Below, piece after piece: positions 30,713 to 45,480 of a DNA stretch of 64,000 bases. The notes below the pieces were generated by a model. That model did not search any database. It was not told the DNA's origin and saw nothing but the letters and a program-made list of their open reading frames with translations. The DNA is from Paramoeba atlantica (Eukaryota > Discosea). How positions within the stretch are numbered: the stretch's first letter is position 1; every line of letters begins with the position of its first letter. Position numbers and translations under genes: made by a program. The stretch spans positions 62,001-126,000 of the forward strand of contig CDRNVI010000137.1 in the NCBI GenBank assembly GCA_977017575.1, in the 5' to 3' direction.

Positions 30713-31205
30713 GAAGAAAAGTGTTTATTGGTAACAAGAAACACAAAAGGGGGAACAAATGAATGTGACATCAAATGGGAAAAGGGAGAAGGCAAGACAA
30801 ATCAAAAGGAGAAAAAAGACAAAAAGGAAGACAAATCAGCATGAGATCAAAGATAACTGCAACAGAACAAAGCAGAAATCAACATCACAAAAAGCAGGAA
30901 AAGAAGGAAAAGAACAGGAGAAAACAAAAGGAGAAAAACAAAGAGAAAAGGGAAAGAAGAGAGGGGAAAAGAGAGAGCAGACAGAGCAGCAGTGATGGAT
31001 GTGAGAATGGCTCCAAATGAACAAACCAAGAACTGACAGGATCATAATAGGAAGGGGAAAATGATTGTTTTCTCTTTTGAAGCTGATGAAACTGGGCACC
31101 AAAAGCTTGTGGGAGAGGGCTTTGAATCAGTTCAGTGCACTGAAATTTCAGGAGTTCCCCTTGGACAAGAAAAAGAGGTTTGTGAGTGGCTATGCAAACA
31201 AACAC

Positions 31206-32058
31206 AGGATCACACACAGGGGTGAGCTCAAGCTGCACTTGCAATTGTGGTGTTTTTTGGGGTTGAAGTGACTTCAGATATTCCTTTTGAGCCTTCAAAA
31301 AAAAAATCTGATGTCAAAACCATGTGTTCACTCTTGTGGTCTCTCTTTTGATTTGTTTGTTTTTTGGTTGAATGAGGATGGTGAAGGTTGAAGAAATAGA
31401 ACAAAAAAGAAAAGGAAAAAGGAAAAAAAGTGTGTATTTGTTATTCTTTTGATGATTGGATTGTTTAATTTAAAAGAAAAGGTTGTGTGTTGAAGTTGAA
31501 GATGATGATGTTGTGGAAGGAAAAAAAAGAACCTGTTTTGTTGATTGATCCAAATAGAAAGAGATTTCTTATTGTAAATTCATTTGATGATAAAAAAGTG
31601 AAAAGAGAAACAAATTCTTTTTTTTTTCTTCAAAAAACACCTCAAAACTCACTCTCAAACACTCTTTTCAACCTTTCTTTCAGTTCCGGAGAGGAAAAAC
31701 AAAACAAAAAACCAGTCAAAAAAAAAACACAAAAAAAAAGCGCTTTTTTTTTGACGGTTGATTTTTTTTTTATTTTTTTTTGACTGTCAAAATTATTTTT
31801 TCAATGGTTGAAATCTTTGTTGTTTTTTTTCAACTGTCAAAGTTATTTTTTTGATGGTTGATGTTTTTCTTGGTTTTTTTTTTGATGGTCGAAAGTTTGA
31901 ACAATGGAAGAAAGTCAAGTTGAGGCTGTTTGTGAGCTGAGGTGGGCAATGACATCAGCTAACTTTCAGGGTGTTGAAACCTCTCCAGCAATCCGATTCA
32001 AACCCACAAATTGCCCTGACTGCAAGTGCAGCTTGAGCCCACCTCTGTGTGACTCTGC
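31206..32058. mobile_element. Putative non-autonomous DNA element with ~37-bp terminal inverted repeats
   Basis: The left end (TCACACACAGGGGTGAGCTC then AAGCTGCACTTGCAA, from 31210) is the near-reverse complement of the right end (GCAAGTGCAGCTTGAGCCCA then CCTCTGTGTGA, to 32050). The inside has R1 copy b (31220-31560) and then several GATGGTTGA / GACTGTCAA motifs within T-runs (31740-31890). No transposase is encoded and a clear target duplication is not visible. The related copy at 4072 retains only the left end. Confidence 0.5.
31220..31560 (+). repeat. Dispersed repeat R1, copy b
   Basis: Direct-orientation match to 4072-4410 (see there). Confidence 0.8.
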
Positions 32059-32293
32059 ATCAGTTCAAAAGCATGACTCCATCATGCACCCCTATCCTCA
32101 TGAGTCAATGGAGCTTTTCTTGAAACCACTTAACAATATCATCTGAAATGAATACAGGGGAAATCAGTGACCCATCCAATACAGCTTGGAGAGAATGAAA
32201 TAGAGAAAGAGTGAATCAAGAGGGCATCAAAGTGAATTCTAGAATTTGGGGAGAAAGAGAGAGAGAAATTCATGGATAACACTTGAAAAAAAT

Positions 32294-32360
32294 TGGACCA
32301 CCTGGGAATTGAACCCAGTGTGTCTGCTTGGAAGAGGGACAGGTTGCCACAAGACAAGGA
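32294..32360 (-). pseudogene. tRNA-Gly-like pseudogene
   Basis: On the minus strand the sequence has a good T arm (CTGGG-TTCAATT-CCCAG), a 3' acceptor strand GTGGTCC, and an anticodon-like loop CTTCCAA (TCC). Its 5' acceptor strand does not pair and the anticodon stem is broken. A short poly(A)-tailed insertion (32361-32419) adjoins it. It could equally be the head of an old SINE. Confidence 0.5.
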
Positions 32361-32419
32361 TTTTTTTTTTTTTTTTTTTTTTTTGGTGACTGCTGGGACT
32401 TTATCAGTTCACAAAGAAG
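32361..32419 (-). mobile_element. 5'-truncated poly(A)-tailed retro-insert
   Basis: 24 T residues (an A-tail on the minus strand) plus 35 bp whose minus-strand sequence ends CTGATAAAGTCCCAGCAGTC. It is bounded by near-identical 15-bp duplications GCCACAAGACAAGGA (32346-32360) and GCCACGAGACAAGGA (32420-32434), which differ only at one CpG. Its 3' end resembles that of the SINE (ATAAAGTC before the tail). Confidence 0.65.
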
Positions 32420-32691
32420 GCCACGAGACAAGGAGGGGAGAGAAGCAAAAGAGGTGAAAAAAAACCAAAAAAGGAAAAAGGGAGAAAAATACAAATATAG
32501 AAAAACAACAAATAAAGATAGTCGGTTATACTCAACCCTCAAGTAAAATTGATTGAACGAAAAAAATGAGAGGGGAAGAAGAGAGGGATGAGGGAGGGAG
32601 AGGGAAGTAAATATATCTGTTACCTCAAGTTAAAAATAAGTAAAAAAGAAAAAAATAATAAAAATAGTATTATTTTTTAAAATAAAAACCA

Positions 32692-36732
<4,041 letters not shown>

Positions 36733-37047
36733 AATCAAAAAAGAAAGAATAAACTAAAAAAGGAGAATAAAAATTGAATTTTAAAAGACATTTTATTTCA
36801 CTTTTGAAAAAAAGAAAAATAATAAATAAAGATATTTATTATTTTTTACTATTTTTTCAAAAAAAAAATAGAATTGAATTTAAAATTCGATTAATTTTTT
36901 TCTTTTTTTTAGTATCTTTTTACTTTTTCAAGATTTGGGATTATTTTTAAGAAAGTATTTCATTTTCAATAAATAGAAAAGATAGAAAATAGTTTCTCAA
37001 TAGAATCTTTTTTGTAAAAAAATAAATTTTAAAAAAGATAAAGAATA
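36733..37047 (-). other. ITS2
   Basis: An AT-rich, low-complexity ~315-bp spacer between 5.8S and 28S. Borders are set by the flanking rRNA consensus. Confidence 0.85.
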
Positions 37048-37199
37048 AAATGACACTCAAATAAATATACTCTTAGGATAAAACTTAAAAGTGCAATATG
37101 CGTTCAAAGATTCGATGATTCACTGAGTTCTGCAATTCACATTACGTATCGCATTTTGCTGCGTTCTTCATCGTTACGAGAACCAAGATATCCATTGTT
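37048..37199 (-). rRNA. 5.8S rRNA
   Basis: Minus strand contains GGATATCTTGGTTCTCG, GATGAAGAACGCAGCAAAAT, GCGATACGTAATGTGAATTG, and TGAATCATCGAATCTTTGAA, all canonical. The last block is shared with fungi and many holozoans. About 152 bases; the 3' end before GAGTGTCAT is approximate. Confidence 0.95.
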
Positions 37200-37417
37200 A
37201 AAAGTTGTTTTTTTATTTTTGTTGTTTTATTTTATTTTCATTTTAATTTTTATCAAATGAATGAATTTTGAACATTTTTTGATACAATAAAAATATCAAA
37301 AAAAAGTTTAAATAACAATAAAAATGTTAAAATACATTTTAAAAAGTTAAACACATTTTCACTTTTTCAAAATAAGAGTTATTGAAAAGAAAAAGAAGAT
37401 TAATAAAGTAAGAATAT
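37200..37417 (-). other. ITS1
   Basis: An AT-rich ~218-bp spacer between 18S and 5.8S. Confidence 0.85.
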
Positions 37418-37577
37418 TAATGATCCATCCGCAGGTTCACCTACGGATACCTTGTTACGACTTTTGCTTCTTTTAGTTGGCAAGGTTTACTCAAATTCTC
37501 AAAAACAAACTTATTAACCGAAATCAATAAGTAACTGTTTCTAATCCTAAGATTTCACCGGACCAACCATCAGTAGC

Positions 37578-37612
<35 letters not shown>

Positions 37613-38173
37613 ATCAGCACAAGCTGTTGACTTGTGCTTACTAGGAATTCCTCGTTCACGATAAATAATTGCAAGTATCGATCCCCAGCACGATACAATT
37701 TCAAAAGTTTACCCAAAATGCCAACCTCGTAAAAGGTCAGCGTGACTTTTCAGCCAAGGCCTTTTGTACTTGTTGATTGTATCAGTGTAGCGCGCGTGCA
37801 GCCCAGAACATCTAAAGGGCATCACAGACCTGTTATTGCCTCAAACTTCCCTTGGTTAAACACCAAGTGTCCCTCTAAGAAGTTTAAAAGAATTAAATCT
37901 TTTTTAATATCAATAAAAACGAGTTTTCTTAGCAAACAAATTAAGCGTTAACAAAATCCATTTAACTAAAAACCCTCATAAATGTTATTATTAATACAAC
38001 TAATTAGTAGGCTGAGGTCTCGTTCGTTATCGGAATTAACCAGACAAATCACTCCACCAACTAAGAACGGCCATGCACCACCACCCACAGAATCAAGAAA
38101 GAGCTCTCAATCTGTCAATCCTAACTGTGTCTGGACCTGGTAAGTTTTCCCGTGTTGAGTCAAATTAAGCCGC

Positions 38174-38242
<69 letters not shown>

Positions 38243-39518
38243 AGAACCCAAAAACTTACTGATTTCTCGTAAAAAGGTACTGGGAGAGTCATCTTTATTC
38301 AAAATAAAACGTCTTCCAACCCCTGGTCGGCATCGTTTATGGTTAAGACTACGACGGTATCTGATCGTCTTCGATCCCCTAACTTTCGTTCTTGATTAAT
38401 GAAAACATCTTTGACAAATGCTTTCGCAGAAGTTAGTCTTTCATAAATCCAAGAATTTCACCTCTGACAATTAAATACTAATGCCCCCAACTATCCCTTT
38501 TAATCATTACATTAGTTCTAAAAAACCAATAAAATAGATCCAATGTCTTGTTCCATTATCCCATGCTAATAGTATTCATTGCAATTTACAATTTTGCTTG
38601 CTTTGAACACTCTAATTTACTCAAAGTAAATGAATTAGAATTCTATTTATTAGTTTTATTAATAAGCAGAACACAAACTCCTAAGAATTTATATCCACAA
38701 TCTTACTAATAAAGGTCCAATAAACACTGACTTCCTCGAAAGAAAATCAAATTATCACCCAATTAAGTGCAATAATGAATATCTAATAAAATATTTAGAG
38801 AATATAATTTAATAAAACACACATGAAAAACCATATGGATTAAATTATAAAACTCTCAAATCCAACTACGAGCTTTTTAACTGCAACAACTTTAATATAT
38901 GCTATTGGAGCTGGAATTACCGCGGCTGCTGGCACCAGACTTGCCCTCCAATTGTTACTCGTTAAGGGGTTTAGATTGTACTCATTCCAATTACCAGATC
39001 AAATAATGAACCGGTATTGTTATTTTTTGTCACTACCTCCCCGTGTCGGGATTGGGTAATTTGCGCGCCTGCTGCCTTCCTTGGAAGTAGTAGCCGTTTC
39101 TCAGGCTCCTTCTCCGGAATCAAACCCTGATTCTCCGTTACCCGTTACCACCATGGTAGTCCTCTATACTACCATCGAAAGTTGATAGGGCAGAAATTTG
39201 AATGAACTATCGTCAGCACAAAAGGCCATACGATTCGTAAAGTTATCATGATTCACCATATGTTAACCAACCCCGAAGGATTGCATTGGTTTTTGTATCT
39301 AATAAATACATCCCTTCTCTCAAAGGAGTTAGGATTTTATGCATGTATTAGCTCTAGATTTACCACGGTTATCCAAGTAGTAAAATAAAGGACCATCAAA
39401 TAAATTATAACTGATTTAATGAGCCATTCGCAGTTTCACAGTACAAGTGTTTATACTTAGACATGCATGGCTTAGTCTTTAAGACAAGCATATGACTACT
39501 GGCAGGATCAACCAGATA
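37418..39518 (-). rRNA. 18S (SSU) rRNA
   Basis: Minus strand begins TATCTGGTTGATCCTGCCAG at 39518 and ends GGTGAACCTGCGGATGGATC ATTA at 37418. Universal blocks (CAGCAGCCGCGGTAATTCCA, ~38920; GTACACACCGCCCGTCGCTG, ~37590) are intact. About 2.1 kb, longer than the common 1.8 kb, mainly through AT-rich insertions in the V4 region (38520-38870). No group I intron core was noticed. The unit is transcribed leftwards, and only one rDNA unit is present. Confidence 0.96.
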
Positions 39519-41585
39519 ACTATTTTTTTTTCCAAAAAAAAAGACTATTTTTTTCTTCTTCCCCCAATTGGGAAAAAAGAAAAATGTAGCTTCGAAAAGA
39601 ATTCAAAGTATTTCATCAATTTTTTGTTATCAAAAAAATAAGTTTTTTGTTTTTCGTTAGAATTCAATTTTCCAACAAAGAAATCCTCTTTGCAATTTCT
39701 CATTTAACCTCTTCACGAAATAGTTTGAAAACAAATGTATTCTGTTTCCAAATTTTCAAAAGAGAGAGAAATAAACTGAAAGAAAAAGATTATTCTTTTT
39801 ATTTTTTTTTATTTCCAGAAAAAGGAAAAGAAAAAAAGAAAAGAAGAAAAATGATTTTCTTATTCAGAAATTGAAGTTGGTTGTTTTTTCTGTCTTTTTA
39901 ATCAACAAAAAAATCACCTTCCACAAATTCAATTTTGTTTTGTTTCAAAATTTGAAACAGACAAAATAAAAATAACTCCCACATTTTTTTTGAATTTTAT
40001 TGTCTGAAGTTACAAACAACTCCAAGCAAAAAATGTCACAAAAATGTCCGAGATATTTTTCAATGAAAAGAGATCCAAACAGAACTGAGATTGACCTTTT
40101 AAACTCGATTCAAATCTGTTTTTACTCACTTTTCTTAATATAGACATTACAAAAAGTCACGATTGAATAGGACTATGTTTTCCTTCCATTTACAATAAGA
40201 GAGAGCATCTATGAGGTATGTAACCCCTCTGAGAAGAAAGAGCAGCTTTTTTGGCCCAGAAAAGCTAATTTTGGAGTTCTAAAAAGGTGGACCAATCAAA
40301 TAATGCCACGTCATTTCTTTACTTACCCATTTTTTCCCCCAAATTCTTATTTTATTCTTCTTTGTTCTTTCTTTTGAACAACCCTTTTTTTGTTCTTTCA
40401 CCTCTCAACTCATGAGTTTGTTTTTCCCTTTTCCTTTCTCTTTGTATCAAAAAAGAATTTCCACAAAAAGTTCAAAAGAAATCACAAACCCCCACACACC
40501 ACACACCACACACCACACACCACACACCACACACCACACATACTCTGAAAAACAAAAAAAAAAATTGAGAATGAAATCAAGAATTTATTTTGAAAAAGAG
40601 AACAAAACACTTTTTTATTTATTCAACATAACAAGTGAGCTTTGTGAAATTTGTTTTTGTGTTGTGTGGTGGGGCCAAAGGGGGGGGGGGTAGTAGAGAA
40701 ACACTCCTCTTTTATCCACACTCAAACCCACAACAACATCAAATTGAGGGTGGGTCCATCATTTTAAGAAAAAGAAAGGAAGAAAAAAGAAAGGAAGAAA
40801 AAAGATGAAAGAAAGAAAAAGGAAAAAAAAAAGAAGAGGAAAAAAAAAAAGTTTCATCTGGCAACACAAAAGAGAGAACAAAGCAGCTGTGTGTATTGTG
40901 TGTTATATATGTAATCTGTATATCTCCACGTAACTCATCACTCCTTTGAAAAATGTTCCAAAGAGGCTGCAACATTTGTTTCTGTGAACAAATATTAAAG
41001 CCTTTTTAGTTTTTTTTCAATATATCCATTGCAAATTTACCACCCCCCCCCCAAAACCAAAATAGACCTTGCCCCTCTCCTATTTTATTCCATCCCTAAA
41101 ACCTTGTCAACACAACCCCACCCCCCCTCCAATATTTAACCACCCCCACAATTATCCATGTTATCCAACAGGGTTCCCATCCAAAGAAAAATAGAAGAAA
41201 AAAAGAAGAAAAAAAGAAAAAAGAAAAGAAAAGAAAAAAAAGAAAAAAGAAAAGAAAAAAAGAAAAGAAAAAGAAGAGAAAAAACCTTTGGAAAGAGAAA
41301 AGTTTTCAGATGACGTAGCTGCAGGCTATTGGCTGATTTCCTCCAATAAAACAACACCACATCAGCTTTTTTCAGGCATTGTTTTTGGTTTTGCATGGAG
41401 ATGTCATCTTTTCTTGTCTAAAAAAGTTTATTTTGAATCATTTTCTGATGTGGCATCCTCCCATTGGCCAAAAGTTGAAAAAAGGACTTGTTCTTTTTTC
41501 ACTCTTCACTGAAAAACCTGACGTGCCACTCATTCATTGGTCAGGAAGTGACAAAAGGACTCGTCCTTTTTTCACCTTTCATCAT
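39519..41585. other. Region upstream of rDNA (5' ETS/promoter side), no gene
   Basis: It should hold the rDNA transcription start and external spacer (minus strand, roughly 39.5-40.3 kb), but no promoter can be read by eye. It contains a CACACACCA microsatellite (40492-40540), purine tracts (40765-40850, 41180-41290), C-runs (41043, 41122) and a repeat shared with 44.1 kb (40948-41010). CCATTGGC, CCAAT-type boxes and paired GGACTTGTTCTTTTTTCAC / GGACTCGTCCTTTTTTCAC blocks lie at 41460-41580. Confidence 0.5.
40948..41010 (+). repeat. Direct repeat FR with internal stem, left copy
   Basis: CCAAAGAGGCTGCAACATTT and then GTGAACAAATATTAAAGCCT are repeated at 44074-44138 with few changes. ATTTGTT and GAACAAAT can pair around a short loop. 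The two copies lie on either side of the Crypton-like gene and tRNA-Lys. Confidence 0.75.
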
Positions 41586-41593
41586 TGACGTCA
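41586..41593. promoter_or_regulatory. CRE-like palindrome TGACGTCA upstream of the recombinase
   Basis: A perfect 8-bp CREB/ATF-type palindrome lies 58 bp before the recombinase ATG, near two CCATTGG/CATTGG (CCAAT) boxes (41460, 41535). In eukaryotes such clusters are typical Pol II promoters. This is by motif only. Confidence 0.35.
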
Positions 41594-41650
41594 TCATTGG
41601 CAACTCGACATTTTCTTTTTTTTGAAGCGAAGAACTGAGTGCAAGAAAGA

Positions 41651-43429
41651 ATGAACAAATCATCGCAAGAAATGGAAGAGTCGATGAATGAGAGACAAAA
41701 GGGAGGAAAAAAGCAAAAAGAGTCATACTGGAGGGTGTTTGAGCGGTTCTTGGCAGAACCCAGCAACAATGTCTCATTTCATCCTGCAACTTCAAACAGA
41801 CAAGAAATTTGTCGAGTCATGAAGAAATTCGCCTTCAATATGAAGAAGGAAAATGAAGACTCTTACTGCAATTCTTCAATGAAAACAATCTGGAATTCTG
41901 TTGCAAAACAAATTAACGAAAAGTTTTTTCAAGAACAACAACAAACCATCAACATTTTTGAGGATCCTGCTTTCAAAGCAGCACAAGCAGCACGAGACAC
42001 AGTACGATCTCTGATCCAAAAACTCCCTGAAAAGAGAAAAGTTTCTGCCAGTGCAGTCACTGCAGAAGAAGCGATTGCGATGGTAAATGTTTGGGGGATT
42101 GACACTCCTCGAGGACTAAACATGACCCTTTTTATCATTGCAGGCTTGTGTCTTGGCTGTCGAGGGAATGAGCAAGCACGTTTTCGATTGAGTCACTTTC
42201 AATGGGAAACAAACGATTTTGGAGAAAAAACTGGTGTTTTGAGGTATCAAGCCATCCAAGATAAAAACCACCAGGGAGGGGATCGACCTATGCCTCCGCC
42301 AAAAGATTTGGAAAGAAGTAGTGTTTTGGATGGTGTCTTTATCGATCTTTACGCCGAAATGACTGCAAAACGTCCAGCACACCCAAAGGATGATCGTGTT
42401 TTTCTTCAGCAAACAACACTCATGGTGCTTACCTCAAATCTGGGAATTGGTATAAGACCCAGCCTGTGGGAGAGAAAACAACCGGCAATTGGTTTAAAGA
42501 GACAGCCCAAAAAATAGGAATTGCCACTGATCAAATTGGAAAGAGATTCACAAACCAGAGTTTGCGCTCCACTCTCGTCACTCTTTCTCTTGCTGCTGGA
42601 GGAAACCCCCATATGGTCATCAAGTTGACTGGACATGGCTCGATCTGATCCCTTGAATTCATACACTGATCCATCAGCTGAACAACAAGGTAAACTCAAA
42701 AATAATGCATTTGGTGTTAGTGCATAATCTTCTTGTAAATCACCAGTTCTCTCATCAACTGTCTCTTCATCTGAACAACCAGTCCCACTTCCAGTCCCAT
42801 CTCGACCCTCAGTTCCAGTTCCATCTCGACCCTCAGTTCCAATTTCATCTCGACCCCCAGTCCTATCTCGACCCTCATCTCGATCCCCAGCCCCATTTCG
42901 ATCCACAGTCCCTTAGTTCCAATTCCATCTCAATCCCCAGTCCCATCTCGATCCCCAGCCCCATCTCGATCCCCAGCCCCATCTCGATCCCCAGTTCCAT
43001 ATCAATCACCTCGAGTTGTCCCATTCCGACCTTCTCCAAGGAGCAGTCCCAGTCATCATCCCCTTGTTGGTTTTCCATCCCCTCGTCCTCGAACACAGCA
43101 GTTTGTTTGTTCCCAATCACCCCCAACTCCTCCTGAAAAAGATTTATTTGAAGAAGCTGGTGGACTTCCAGTATATATATATCAACAAGCACCCAGTCTT
43201 TGAGTCAGGAGAAGAGAATATGTCATACTATTTTCGGTTTGCTCCTGGGATGGAGTCGATGGGACCTTTGTATCAACAGAGTTTTGTTCCTTCTTGTTCT
43301 CCTCTGGGAGGGGCAAATATTGGTGGGGGAAACCATTTTAAAGACTGTACCTTCAAGTTTTCAGAACCAAAAAAGAAGAAACAAAAGATTGAAGGAAAGG
43401 AGAACCTTGACAAAAGTGTCGGTGAATAA
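41651..43429 (+). pseudogene. Crypton-like tyrosine recombinase, frameshifted
   Basis: Plus strand, starting at ATG 41651 (MNKSSQEMEESMNE). The N-terminal part has an arm region (QKESYWRVFERFL) and KKFAFNMKKENEDSY, and the catalytic domain begins with RGLNMTLFIIAGLCLGCRGNE (first Arg in CRGNEQ). At ~42415 the frame shifts. The continuation has YLKSGNWYKTQPVGEKT, the NQSLRST box (second Arg; Q where H is common) and LTGH. A second shift at ~42640 leads to SDPLNSYTDPSAEQQGKL, with the likely nucleophile Tyr. A Pro/Ser-rich repeat tail (42770-43010) and a C-terminal part ending GGGNHFKDCTFKF then a basic tail (to 43429) follow in yet other frames. This matches DUF3504/Crypton-type proteins. With two or more frame breaks it is either decayed or affected by sequence errors. 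CpG is not depleted, so it is young. Confidence 0.75.
42770..43010 (+). repeat. CCCAGTCCCATCTCGAT-type minisatellite in the recombinase tail
   Basis: Imperfect 18-bp (and 6-bp-spaced) repeats of CCATCTCGATCCCCAG encode RSPVPS/SRPSVP-like repeats in one frame. They look like a coding minisatellite, and length changes in it would easily produce frame changes. Confidence 0.75.
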
Positions 43430-43599
43430 TAAAAATTTTGATCACTTTATATCATCAAACTTTTCTCCAATAAAAAGATTCTTGTCCAAAAAAAAGTCAG
43501 GAAAATTGATGGCAGACGCATCCTTCGTCCAGAGAAAAGTTCTCAGGACTTTGGATGATGTCAGCATCAATTTTTTCGACTTTTTTTTCAGGACTCGAA

Positions 43600-43747
43600 C
43601 TTTTGTACCCCGAAAAAAAGAAAAAAAAAGAAAGAAAAAAAGAAAAAAAAAAAAAAGAAAAAAAAAAGAAAAAAAAAAGAAAAAAAAAAGAAAAAAAGAA
43701 AAAAAAAGAAAAAAAGAAAAAAAAGAAGAAAAAAAGAAGAAAAAAAA
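43600..43747. repeat. Purine tract 3' of tRNA-Lys
   Basis: (GAAAAAA)n on the plus strand, i.e. T-rich on the tRNA's coding strand directly after its 3' end; it would serve as an over-long Pol III terminator. Confidence 0.7.
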
Positions 43748-43748
43748 C

Positions 43749-43821
43749 AGCCCCCGGCGGGGCTCGAACCCGCGGCCACTAGATTAAGAGTCTAGCGCTC
43801 TACCGACTGAGCTACGGAGGC
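43749..43821 (-). tRNA. tRNA-Lys(CTT)
   Basis: On the minus strand, GCCTCCG/CGGGGGC acceptor (one wobble), box A GTAGCTCAGTCGG, anticodon loop CTCTTAA with anticodon CTT, T arm GCGGGTTCGAGCCCCGC. 73 bases and no intron. Its anticodon arm AGACTCTTAATCT is identical to the sequence just inside the Copia 5' LTR (15224-15236), which makes this tRNA the likely primer of that element. Confidence 0.95.
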
Positions 43822-44073
43822 AATTTGATAAAAATCGAAAAAAAAAATGGGTTTAAAAAGGATTGGGGGAGATACGACACCACCACGAAAACCTCCCCCC
43901 CCCTTCCTTCAAGTCACCAACCAAATTGAAACAATTGTGGAAATTATGTATTTTGGCAATATATCCCCCATCCCCCCCCAACAAAATTGGTGCTACTGTG
44001 GCTAATTTACCCATCACAAAGTATTTATGGAGGTGGTGTGCGAGTCAAAACCCAATCTTCATGTCCATTCTGG

Positions 44074-44138
44074 AAAATTCCCAAAGAGGCTGCAACATTT
44101 GTTTATGTGAACAAATATTATAACCTTTTTAGTCTTTT
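44074..44138 (+). repeat. Direct repeat FR, right copy
   Basis: Partner of 40948-41010: TTCCCAAAGAGGCTGCAACA then ATGTGAACAAATATTATAAC and CCTTTTTAGT. Confidence 0.75.
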
Positions 44139-45120
44139 TAAATCTCAACAAAACAGTGGGTTCTTCCTTTCTAATAACTTGAACAAACCCCCTCCCAATT
44201 AAAGACCCCCCCCCTCCAAAAAAAAAAACAAGGTGCGGCCACCACAGAAAAAAGGTACACAATTCCCACAAAAACACCTACATTCACCATTTTATCGAAA
44301 AGGAAAACCCAAACCGTCCCCACAAAGCAAACCTCATTTATATTAACAAAAAACAGAAAGAGAAAAACCATAGTGTGTCTGTGGAAACTTTTTGGATCTT
44401 AAAAAAAAAGAGAAACCAAAAAATCAAAAAAAAAAAAAAAAAAAATCAAAAGAAAAATCAAAGAAAAATCAAAAGAAAAACCTGCACATCAATTAACCTC
44501 TTCTAGAAAAACACCAACCCCACAAAAAAGCACATTCCACACAAGACCAACACCAACATCAAAAAAATTATAGAACAGAGTAAAAAAAAAAGAAAAAGAA
44601 CAAAAAGGGAGAAAGAAAAAAAAAAGAACAAAAAGAACAAAAAAAAAAAGAACAAAAAGGACGAAACAAAAGAAAGACAAAAAAAAAAAGAAAACCTTAT
44701 TGTCATTTTTGATTGTTTGGTTCAAACAAACAATAAACCTTGAAAAATGTGTGTACACAAGACAACACACAACCAACTTACACACACAACCAATACACAA
44801 AAACACTGATGTACCAACTACCAACAAAGTGACCAAAAACAATTAACAATAATAATATTTAACTTCAACAAAACAAAACAGCACTAATTAAATACACATC
44901 ACCCCTCCAAACAAAAAACAGAAGACAAATTAACCAACTAATATTACAACAAAACGGAAATATAAATATTCCAAAAGAACAAAAAGAACCAACCAACCAT
45001 TATACATGTGGCTGGCTCCCTCCAGAAATCCCCAACCACATCTTTGTCTTGATGATTCCACACACTCTCTCTCTTTTTTTGTGTACGAACACAACATAAC
45101 CACAACACAAAAAAACAAAA

Positions 45121-45480
45121 TCAACAATAACAATTACAATAACAAATATCAACAACAAATATCAATAACAACAATAACAACAATAACAACAATAACAACA
45201 ACAACAACAAATAACAACAATAACAACCATAATAATAACAAGAACAAGAACAACAAGAACAACAAGAACAAATAACAAATAACAATACAAATAACAAATA
45301 ACAATACAAATAACAAATAATAACAATCACAAATAACAATAAAACAATAATAACAACAATAATAACAACAATAATAACAACAATAATAACAACAATAATA
45401 ACAACAATAATAACAACAATAACAACAACAAGAACAAGAACAACAAGAATACCAATAACAAATAACAAATAACAACAAAA
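45121..45480. repeat. AAC/AAT trinucleotide microsatellite field
   Basis: About 360 bp of AACAAT, AACAAC and AATAAC units, longest as (AACAATAAT)n at 45350-45425. Reverse-strand open frames here (long V/I runs) are artefacts. Confidence 0.9.

Noticed and set aside
40492..40540. CACACCA repeat as a telomere-like sequence
   Set aside because: Short, internal and microsatellite-like; no terminal array of it is seen.
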